Shown here piece by piece: positions 7,843-13,589 of a stretch of DNA of 15,599 bases. Within the stretch, counting starts at the first letter, position 1, and every line of letters begins with the position of its first letter. The DNA lies in NCBI GenBank assembly GCA_051155755.1, contig DAXETY010000079.1, forward strand, positions 1 to 15,599, in the 5' to 3' direction. A program made the position numbers and the translations under genes. The notes under the pieces were generated by a model. It saw only the letters and a program-made list of their open reading frames with translations, did no database searches and was not told the origin of the DNA. This stretch comes from DAXETY01 sp051155755 (GTDB lineage: Bacteria > Desulfobacterota > Desulfobacteria > Desulfobacterales > SG8-13).

Positions 7843-8313
7843 TCCCTCGTCCCTGCGCCGACTTCCGTTTGCAGCGCTTTCAACCACCCGGACAATTCGC
7901 GGCACCAAACGGCAGCGAGCGAACTCGGTGCGCATAAACCCGATGACTGCCAGCAAGCTGATCACCAGACCGGCCGCTCCGAACAGCAACGCACCGGCCG
8001 ATTCGTCCATGCCCCAGCCGACTGCCGCCGCTCCGCCGATAAAAGCGCCCGCCACCATAGCAAGCACCGGCAGCACGTAAAACAACCCGGCGCTGCCCAT
8101 CAATGCACTGGTCTTGTGCTGAATCTCCACCACGTCACCGGGATGGGCGTGGGCATGGTTTTGAACCACCGCCACCACCTTGTTGCTTCCGGAAAGACAC
8201 GATTTGCAGCTGCGGGTATCCTGGCAGCCGCCGCAGGCGCTCTGCTTGTCAGTCATTACTTCGGCGCTGCCCTCGTCGGGCAGGCGAACCACCAATCCGA
8301 TTCTTCTGGCCAT
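7801..8313 (-). CDS. rseC: RseC/MucC-family membrane protein
   Basis: The protein has 170 residues from the ATG at 8313, which has GGGAG upstream; the frame stays open to 8529 but the added stretch does not look coding. The N-terminal part carries the family cysteines CGGC...SCKSC (C27, C30, C36, C39), which could hold an Fe-S cluster. Two membrane helices follow at about 76-98 and 106-127 (GLFYVLPVLAMVAGAFIGGA and LLFGAAGLVISLLAVIGF). A charged C-terminal tail ends in SCCSG. RseC is linked to SoxR reduction with the Rnf/Rsx electron-transfer complex in enterobacteria, and to the sigma-E system. Here neither rnf nor rpoE neighbours are present, so the role is inferred from the family only. 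It overlaps the convergent acyltransferase gene by 42 bp. Confidence 0.85.
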   Translation of the reverse strand: MARRIGLVVRLPDEGSAEVMTDKQSACGGCQDTRSCKSCLSGSNKVVAVVQNHAHAHPGDVVEIQHKTSALMGSAGLFYVLPVLAMVAGAFIGGAAAVGWGMDESAGALLFGAAGLVISLLAVIGFMRTEFARCRLVPRIVRVVESAANGSRRRDEGSRSAQPGRSCCSG

Positions 8314-8344
8314 GGCAAACTCCCAGGCAACGCACGCACGGTAC

Positions 8345-8385
8345 CGGATTCCATCAGCCGAATGATTATGCGCTGTCGGATTCCA
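8345..8385. repeat. Direct repeat CGGATTCCA, two copies 32 bp apart
   Basis: Identical 9-mers lie at 8345-8353 and 8377-8385, spaced by about three helical turns. They fall just downstream of the presumed RseC start of transcription, a suitable place for a regulator, but two copies may be chance. Confidence 0.3.
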
Positions 8386-8392
8386 GGTACAT

Positions 8393-8420
8393 TTTATACC
8401 ACAATGTGGCCTCTTGTAAT
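8393..8420 (-). promoter_or_regulatory. Possible promoter of the RseC-like gene
   Basis: On the minus strand, ATTACA (8415-8420) and TATAAA (8393-8398) are 16 bases apart. Transcription would start near 8386, giving a leader of about 70 nt. Confidence 0.35.
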
Positions 8421-8614
8421 GATAGAATAACCATGAACATGCATCGATGCCAGAAGGCACCCTGTGACTCGGGGCTTCCTTCTTGACTTCATGCAGCGCA
8501 GCATTTAGGCTTCGGAAGCAAAGCAGCAAAATAAAACATTCTCAAGCATTTATTGGCTCAAGTGCTTCTTCGGTCAACCGGCGATTTTCACCAACGCACC
8601 GGGGAAGCAATCAC

Positions 8615-8677
8615 AGCGGCCCTGGATCGATTTTCGGCCGCTTGCGGTTTTGCGAATCGGCGTTTCCGCCGACTCGC
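8615..8677 (-). other. Tandem hairpins in spacer
   Basis: The first hairpin pairs AGCGGCC (8615-8621) with GGCCGCT (8636-8642). The second pairs 8652-8662 with 8667-8677: 11 pairs with one A-C mismatch on the plus strand. As minus-strand RNA that mismatch is a G-U pair and the loop reads GAAA, a GNRA tetraloop. This strand bias suggests a minus-strand RNA structure, but no promoter or terminator for a small RNA was found. Confidence 0.35.
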
Positions 8678-8778
8678 TTCCGGCTCGCATGCTGCGGGAA
8701 GGCCGACTGTTTTTCAGAATCCGCTTTGAGTTTCACGCTTGGATTCGAAGACACCCCCTCACCTAAGGAAAAGCAGCG

Positions 8779-9804
8779 ATGATCACGAAAAAAGACATCG
8801 TCGGCAACGCCTTGTTCAGAGAACTGATCGAAATCCGCATCGATTCCCTCTGGCGCATGTTATCCTGGCTGGAGCAAGACCAGCTGCCCGGAATCCACGA
8901 AGAGGGCGCCACCGGCAAGCTGGACAATAAAGGGGCGATCTTCATACCCGGGGGCTTGATTTATCAGGACGTGGACGAAAAGAAGATTGTGTATGAGCCC
9001 GAAAAATCCATGACCGAAGATTTGTTTCGTGAGAAAATCCGCGCCAGCATGCAGTACGACAACGCGACGCTTCTGTATCCGGACGGGGTGGTCAACAGCG
9101 TGAACCTGGACAGCGGTTTTTTCACCCGGGCTGCACGTCGCATATACACCTTTAAAACGGCGGCATTTAAGCGCAAGAAACGAATCGGCCGAAAATCGCC
9201 GGAAGAAATCGACTCCGGCGACATCATCCGCAGCCACTGCCCGACCTACCTCGATCCGCCCTATGGTTCCCGAACCCGCATCAGCACCTGTGTCTCCATC
9301 GGGCTGACCGATCCGCACATGTACCTGGCATTCTGCAAGACCGAGTTCGCTTTGAGCCGGCGCAACCTGGACACGTTTTCGACAATGCTGGACACTGCCC
9401 AGGAGCGCGCGGAATTGAAAAACGGAACGGTGTTGTATCCGCCTTACGTGGTGGTGTGCCACGGAACCCGCTACAAGGAAAACAATTTGACCGGCTTGAT
9501 TCGCATCCTGGGAATCGGCCGCTTCGGAGAATTCAGCACTTTTGCGTTCGAGCAATTGAACGCGCAGCTGCTGGGTGAAATGAAACGAAAAAAAATCGAA
9601 CCCGCCGAAGAGCACGTTTTTGCCGAGTACGGCGATGTCAAGGCGGTGGGGGTGCTGCGGACCTATGAGCCGACCAACCCCGGCAAGCGCTCGCTGAAAT
9701 ACCGCATGGAGCTGATATCCCCCACCAAAGATGTGCCCGTCGATCTGGACCGCATTGCAGCAACCGCCCACGAACGCTATCGGATCGAAGCGCCCCCATC
9801 CTGA
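8779..9804 (+). CDS. Protein of unknown function, possibly a divergent DisA_N (diadenylate cyclase)-like domain
   Basis: The protein has 341 residues, no signal peptide and no membrane segment, so it should be cytoplasmic. AAGGA nine bases before the ATG supports the start. I do not recognise it with confidence. Visible features: KGAIFIPGGLIYQDV (51-65), YDNATLLYPDGVVNSVNLD (93-111), a strongly basic stretch (119-139, KRKKRIGRK), and YGSRTRISTCVSIGLTDPH (162-180) followed by MYLAFCKTEFALSRR. The last two conserved-looking blocks resemble the DGA and GTRHR blocks of DisA-type diadenylate cyclases in order and in predicted strands, with DNA (94-96) and GSRTR (163-167) in their places, but the spacing is about 40 residues longer. 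If correct the protein would bind or make a nucleotide; if not, it is an orphan family. Its 3' end faces the MgtE gene 61 bp away. Confidence 0.75.
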   Translation: MITKKDIVGNALFRELIEIRIDSLWRMLSWLEQDQLPGIHEEGATGKLDNKGAIFIPGGLIYQDVDEKKIVYEPEKSMTEDLFREKIRASMQYDNATLLYPDGVVNSVNLDSGFFTRAARRIYTFKTAAFKRKKRIGRKSPEEIDSGDIIRSHCPTYLDPPYGSRTRISTCVSIGLTDPHMYLAFCKTEFALSRRNLDTFSTMLDTAQERAELKNGTVLYPPYVVVCHGTRYKENNLTGLIRILGIGRFGEFSTFAFEQLNAQLLGEMKRKKIEPAEEHVFAEYGDVKAVGVLRTYEPTNPGKRSLKYRMELISPTKDVPVDLDRIAATAHERYRIEAPPS

Positions 9805-9865
9805 ACGCGGTCGCAAAACCACAAAAACCCAAGGGGCACATCGCCGGAGCCCGTCGCGGGAACCA

Positions 9866-11227
9866 TCACTGCAATTTGGCCAGCATCAGCGTGGCGAAGC
9901 TCAGCACGAAAAAAAAGCCGCACATGTCCGTAATGGTGGTCAGAATCGGCCCCGAGGCCAGGGCCGGGTCAAATTTCAGCCGTTTGAGCAGCAGCGGAAC
10001 CGTGCCGCCGATGGATACGGCCACCACCGTGTTCAACGCCATGGCCGATGCGACGACAAGCCCGAGCGCGGTGTTGCCCTTCCAGACCCAGGCGGCGATG
10101 CCCAGCAGCAATCCCAGGACAAGGCCGTTGATCAGTCCGACACCGATTTCTTTGAGCCACACGCGAAAGGCGTCAAGCGGCCGCACCAGTCCAAGGCTTA
10201 ACTCGCGCATGCTTACGGCCACGGCCTGATTGCCAGAACATCCGCTCATGTCCGAGATGATGGGCAAAAACACCGCCAGCGCGATCACCGAGGCCAGCGT
10301 GTCCTGATACAGGGCGATAATACTGGCCGCCAAAATGTTCAGCAAGATATTGATGCTCAACCAGGACAATCGACGCGAGGAACGCCGAAACAGGGGCATG
10401 GTTCGCAGTTCTTCTCCGCCCACGATGCCCTGGGACTTCAGGTAGTCGCTGTCGGAGCGCTCGGCCAGGGCTTCCTCCACATCGTGTCTTCGAACCACGC
10501 CCACCAGTACACCGGCGGCATCGACGACCGGCACGCCAATGAATTGGTGCTCGTCGAAGAACTCACCGAGCCGGTCCAGCGTGTCGGTATCCCGAACGGC
10601 CAGGGGATCGGGGATCATCAGACGGTTTATGGGTTTGCTGCGGGAGGCAAGCAGCAGTTCCCGCAACCGCAGCACCCCGGCCAGCGCCCCCGATGGGGTA
10701 ACCACATAAGTGTACTGGACATCGTAGTCGGAATAGGCCTCGGCGTTGCGCTGAAAATCGTCGACGACATCGCCGACACTGGCGGTTTGCGGATAAACCA
10801 GATACTCGGTGAGCATCACTCCCCCGGCCACGTCGGCCGGATAGCGGGCCAGCTGGCGCGCATCCAAGGCGGCTTCGGGCTCCATGTGCTCGAAAATCGC
10901 TTCGGCGCCGTCTTCTTCCAGAAAACCGAGCAGATCGGCCCGATCATTGCTGGACATCTCCTCCAGAATATCGGCTGCGGTCTCGGGGGGCAGTTCCTGG
11001 ATCACTTCGGTCATCTGGGCGACCGGCAGCATCTCGGCCAGCTCGGCTGCATTTTCGGGCGAAAGCAGCTGAAAAAGCCGGTGTTGATCCTCGGCCGAAA
11101 GCCGCGAGATGCTCCGGGCGATTTCCCCGCTCGAAAGCTGGTCGAAGTATTCTTTCAGCCCGGAGGGAGATTCCTGTTCCAGCATCTCCTCCAACGGCTC
11201 CCAGGGTTTTTCGTAGGCTTCGTTCAT
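9866..11227 (-). CDS. mgtE: Magnesium transporter MgtE
   Basis: The protein has 453 residues, the normal family length. Order: a helical MgtE N-domain (about 1-130, with repeats such as LSPENAAELAEMLP and LPPETAADILEEM), two CBS domains (about 135-260) that sense intracellular Mg2+, a connecting helix, and five membrane helices from about residue 285. The pore region reads PIISDMSGCSGNQA where the usual motif is MGGNAGNQ, and the last helix keeps the conserved Asp (D434, in ILTTITDMCG) that lines the Mg2+ path in the Thermus homologue. Mg2+ enters through the inner membrane and the cytoplasmic domains close the pore when Mg2+ is high. TAGGAG about eight bases before the ATG supports the start. 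No riboswitch was recognised in its leader. It stands alone. Confidence 0.93.
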   Translation of the reverse strand: MNEAYEKPWEPLEEMLEQESPSGLKEYFDQLSSGEIARSISRLSAEDQHRLFQLLSPENAAELAEMLPVAQMTEVIQELPPETAADILEEMSSNDRADLLGFLEEDGAEAIFEHMEPEAALDARQLARYPADVAGGVMLTEYLVYPQTASVGDVVDDFQRNAEAYSDYDVQYTYVVTPSGALAGVLRLRELLLASRSKPINRLMIPDPLAVRDTDTLDRLGEFFDEHQFIGVPVVDAAGVLVGVVRRHDVEEALAERSDSDYLKSQGIVGGEELRTMPLFRRSSRRLSWLSINILLNILAASIIALYQDTLASVIALAVFLPIISDMSGCSGNQAVAVSMRELSLGLVRPLDAFRVWLKEIGVGLINGLVLGLLLGIAAWVWKGNTALGLVVASAMALNTVVAVSIGGTVPLLLKRLKFDPALASGPILTTITDMCGFFFVLSFATLMLAKLQ

Positions 11228-11809
11228 TACGTGGCTCCTAAGCAGCGCTCCTTACAAGTCTGATATTCGATGCGGTCGGTATCAACAACAACATGGCTTA
11301 TTACTGCGGAAATTGGAACTGCACAACCAACTGAAGCCGCAAGGGGTCAGAAAACCCGCAGCAGCAAAAAGCATCCCGAGCATTCAACGGTCCAAAGTCT
11401 TGGAGCGGTTTCATGTTCGAAGAAGGTCCGACTCGCTGCGATTTCATCGTAAACGACGTTTACTGTAGTAGGTAGATCCGGAAAGCGGCGTCAGCAAGCC
11501 CCGCCCGCAGGTGGGCAGGTTCGGATGGAAAAATGCGTTTTCTATATTCGGCCAGGTTCGACGGTATGCCCACCAGCCCCTGTCCAGGCGCTGATGGCCG
11601 GGATTTAAAAATCCACCGAACTTTTTGCCGGCACGGCAAGTCCCGACGGCGATGCCGGCATTACGGCCGTCGAATCAGCGGGATCGCCGCACACCGGGGG
11701 ACCCGGGCCCGCTCAAACAAAGCGTTCCTGCCGAAACAGGCAAAATCTGTTCCGGGAAACCGGGAAACAGCGCCCCTACCCCTGGTGCAGGTGTTGGCCG
11801 CTTCGAAGC
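11228..11809. other. Spacer upstream of mgtE
   Basis: No gene is credible in these 582 bases. Minus-strand frames here are short and lack ribosome sites. Visible structure: an odd palindrome GTAAACGACGTTTAC (11449-11463), a short TTGCCG/CGGCAA hairpin near 11627-11641, ATGCCGGCAT near 11652, and a tandem CCGGGAAA pair near 11753. I looked for a Mg2+-sensing leader (M-box or YkoK-like) and recognised none. Confidence 0.5.
11449..11463. promoter_or_regulatory. Operator-like palindrome GTAAACG-A-CGTTTAC
   Basis: Seven-base arms around one central base form a perfect odd palindrome about 220 bp upstream of the mgtE start. It has the shape of a dimeric regulator site but is far from the gene. Confidence 0.3.
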
Positions 11810-12115
11810 TTACTCGATACGGATGGATAGTGCCTCTGCGTTGCACTTTTTGAGATATTCCGAGAAATGTTCGGCTTCTTCGGAGCTCAAATTCGTGATG
11901 AAGTCGCCGGAACGGCTGCCCTGGGAGCGGCAGGTGAGACAATGCAGTTCGTGCCAGATCTTTTGCCGATCCAATATCAGACAGAGATAAAAATTATCGG
12001 CGTTACTGCACCGGGGACAGACAACCTGTTGGGGCTCGAAAAACGATTTACCGCTGGTGACGGGTTGGAATGCACAGTCGATTTCGGCAGAATCTTTTGC
12101 ATGCGGAGATTTCAT
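11810..12115 (-). CDS. Small protein with paired CxxC motifs (zinc-ribbon-like)
   Basis: The protein has 101 residues. Two CxxC knuckles, VCPRC (C33, C36) and HCLTC (C59, C62), are 22 residues apart, with aromatic strand-like residues between them (NFYLCLIL). This is the shape of a zinc ribbon that binds one Zn2+. The C-terminal part (DFITNLSSEEAEHFSEYLKK) is a helix. AAGGA six bases before the ATG supports the start. Zinc ribbons of this kind often contact nucleic acid or other proteins, but nothing here shows which. It stands alone between two long gene-poor stretches. I recognise no named family. Confidence 0.65.
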   Translation of the reverse strand: MKSPHAKDSAEIDCAFQPVTSGKSFFEPQQVVCPRCSNADNFYLCLILDRQKIWHELHCLTCRSQGSRSGDFITNLSSEEAEHFSEYLKKCNAEALSIRIE

Positions 12116-12913
12116 CTTTTTCCTTTCAGATCCATTTTGCCGGTTTGATCATTGTGAAGCCGGGCATCCTGGCCTGTTTTTCTGCAATTTTTAGACCAGT
12201 AGGAAAACAGGGCGACCGCCGCAACCGTTTGAAGTCGATGACCATGGGCGACAGCCGCATTTAATTTGCCGAAAACAAACAGAATGCATACCGTGCCGAT
12301 ACAAACCGCCTCCCGGTGATTTCGCCTGCGTTAAACCGATTTACACCCGTTTTGAACGATTGCCGAATGATTGGTGGTAAATCAAGTTCCACCACGGTAA
12401 TCTCGATTACGAATTCAAAGAAAATACGGCGGCTTTGGTGCGAATGCGGTTGCATATTGCCGGCAAACCGTGGGCAGGTTTTCAGCTGTGGGGTGATCGG
12501 AAGGTGATCGGAAATTGGAATCTGCGTCGGAAACAACGCCAAGTTTCACAGCGAAGGTCCCGACTCTGAGCCCCTGCGGTAAAGCAAGCACGCCGCGGGA
12601 TTCTTGTGGTAGGGCAATTTAAAGGAATATCTTACGGCATGGATGTGGGCAGATCGTTGCGTCGGGACGGGTACAAGATCATTGAGGACGGATACCAAGG
12701 AGTTGCTTGCCGGCAGTCCCAAACCTGCAGAGCAGAGGGAATCGGCTTTGATTTGACGGAAATAACGGTTGCATTGCAATTATTGAATCGCAGCAATTGA
12801 TTTCAATCGTAACAACAAGATTCAAACCGGCACTTGATGCCGATCCAGGTTCCATTTACAATTGAATTTCTCTCGCATGGCGTCTGAAAATTCGCGGTAT
12901 AATTCCCCGGGCA
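12116..12913. other. Gene-poor stretch with likely decayed coding DNA
   Basis: Apart from the remnant at 12195-12569, nothing in these 798 bases is supported as a gene. A plus-strand frame at 12606-12800 (GTG start, reading RRDGYKIIEDGYQGV) has a vaguely coding look but no ribosome site. A TATAAT at 12898-12903 on the plus strand lacks a -35 partner. Base composition here is lower in GC than in the genes on either side. Confidence 0.5.
12195..12569 (+). pseudogene. Probable degraded coding sequence
   Basis: One plus-strand frame reads through with a single internal TAA (12378-12380). After it the sequence is strikingly protein-like: FHHGNLDYEFKENTAALVRM, then RLHIAGKPWAGFQLWGDRKV and IGNWNLRRK, ending in TGA at 12567. 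Before it the same frame reads VKPIYTRFERLPNDWW. No start codon with a ribosome site fits either half. I recognise no family. An in-frame stop in an old gene, or a leftover 3' fragment, would explain it. Confidence 0.35.
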
Positions 12914-13045
12914 TCAATCCTCGCCAAGATTGTTTTCGGGATTGTCTTTTCCCTTCTCCAATTTGCGCTGTCTTTTTTGCTCTTGCTTTAATTTCCTGGC
13001 CGATTCTTTTTGCCGCTTTTTAACTGAATAATGGGACTTGGCCAA
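12914..13045 (-). CDS. Tiny Lys-rich conserved-type protein (43 residues, TTG start)
   Basis: A TTG codon at 13043-13045 is preceded, eight bases upstream, by a perfect AAAGGAG ribosome site (13054-13060). The frame gives 43 residues beginning MAKSHYSVKKRQKESARKLK and ending NNLGED, with a TGA at 12914-12916. It is extremely basic in its first two thirds (Lys, Arg, Gln) and acidic at the end, forming one long predicted helix. I recall very similar tiny proteins starting MAKS-Y-x-KKRQKE in deltaproteobacteria, often near cold-shock genes, which matches this place; that memory should be checked by search. No other gene overlaps. It could bind RNA or ribosomes; that is inference. It lies downstream of the cold-shock gene on the same strand with a hairpin terminator between them. 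Confidence 0.75.
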   Translation of the reverse strand: MAKSHYSVKKRQKESARKLKQEQKRQRKLEKGKDNPENNLGED

Positions 13046-13096
13046 ATTTGTCACTCCTTTGCTTTATGGCAGTATTTTTTGAAAATCAGGGAAAAG

Positions 13097-13140
13097 AAAA
13101 GGGCATCCCTCTTTATCCGAAGGGTGCCCTGCTCTTTTTT
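13097..13140. terminator. Bidirectional terminator after the cold-shock gene
   Basis: GGGCATCCCT (13101-13110) and AGGGTGCCCT (13121-13130) form a nine-pair stem with a small internal bulge and a 10-nt loop. The minus strand continues into TTTTCTTTT and the plus strand into GCTCTTTTTT, so it can stop transcripts both ways. It starts about 20 bases past the cold-shock stop codon. Confidence 0.8.
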
Positions 13141-13149
13141 GAACAAAAT

Positions 13150-13350
13150 TTAAATCACAGTGACATTGGCAGCGGAAGGACCTTTTTGTCCTTGCTCAAT
13201 GTCAAAGGAAACTTTGTCGCCTTCATTGAGGGACTTGAACCCGGTTGCGTTTATGGCTGAATGATGCACAAACACGTCCGGTCCGTCTTCCTGCTCAATG
13301 AATCCAAAACCTTTGCGGTCACTAAACCATTTAACAGTTCCATTTGTCAT
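13150..13350 (-). CDS. Cold-shock protein (CspA family)
   Basis: From the ATG at 13350 the protein has 66 residues. It is a complete cold-shock domain: NGTVKWFSDRKGFGFIEQED contains the RNP1 motif (KGFGFI) and DVFVHHSAI contains RNP2. It ends PSAANVTVI. Such proteins bind single-stranded RNA and DNA and melt mRNA structure. An upstream ATG at 13357 is too close to the AAGGAGG ribosome site (one base), whereas the ATG at 13350 is about eight bases away, so the shorter form is preferred. A promoter far upstream gives a leader of more than 120 nt with a hairpin, in keeping with temperature control of csp mRNAs. A strong terminator follows. Confidence 0.95.
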   Translation of the reverse strand: MTNGTVKWFSDRKGFGFIEQEDGPDVFVHHSAINATGFKSLNEGDKVSFDIEQGQKGPSAANVTVI

Positions 13351-13440
13351 AACGAGCATCCTCCTTTCTTCAAGATATTTTCAAAATCTCAAACTGGAGG
13401 ATATCGCAATGGAAACTGAGACCTTCCTACAGCAGAAATC

Positions 13441-13462
13441 CCTCGATCAACCTGGATCAAGG
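13441..13462 (-). promoter_or_regulatory. Hairpin in the cold-shock mRNA leader
   Basis: As minus-strand RNA, CCUUGAUC pairs with GAUCGAGG over eight pairs (one G-U) around a 6-nt loop. It begins about 12 nt after the presumed transcription start, and could stabilise or thermally regulate the cold-shock mRNA. Confidence 0.4.
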
Positions 13463-13480
13463 CTTCGTTGAATATCTGAT

Positions 13481-13508
13481 AATATAACATCTTTGCACCG
13501 GGAAGCAA
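13481..13508 (-). promoter_or_regulatory. Promoter of the cold-shock gene
   Basis: On the minus strand, TTGCTT (13503-13508) and TATATT (13481-13486) are 16 bases apart. Transcription would start near 13474, giving a leader of about 124 nt before the ATG at 13350. A long leader is usual for cold-shock genes. Confidence 0.45.
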
Positions 13509-13589
13509 GCTAAATATTTATTTTTTTTAAAAATCCGGATGAATGCAATATTCTCTGCAAATGCATCAGGTTAGGGTTAAAGGCCGGCT

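Larger units (their letters stand above)
8314..8778. other. Spacer between divergent RseC-like and unknown genes
   Basis: No gene is credible in these 465 bases. It holds a likely minus-strand promoter for the RseC-like gene (8393-8420), two copies of CGGATTCCA (8345-8353 and 8377-8385), and two hairpins (8615-8642 and 8652-8677). A TTGACT (8483-8488) on the plus strand has no good -10 partner. Confidence 0.55.

Noticed and set aside
8314..8529. N-terminal extension of the RseC-like gene to 8529
   Set aside because: The extra 72 residues do not resemble the family, while the ATG at 8313 has GGGAG upstream and begins the RseC-like sequence.
8860..9822. A 320-codon minus-strand frame opposite the unknown 8779-9804 gene
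   Set aside because: No ribosome site, composition typical of an antisense shadow. The plus-strand frame has a spaced AAGGA and protein-like blocks.
10484..11263. A 259-codon plus-strand frame opposite mgtE
   Set aside because: Antisense shadow of an unmistakable MgtE gene.
11228..11470. Mg2+ riboswitch in the mgtE leader
   Set aside because: No conserved M-box-like helices or purine-rich loops could be recognised by eye; an Infernal scan with the M-box model would decide.
12606..12800. Short plus-strand frame with RRDGYKIIEDGYQGV
   Set aside because: It recalls response-regulator helices, but it starts at a GTG without a ribosome site and lacks the Asp and Lys motifs. Too weak to call.
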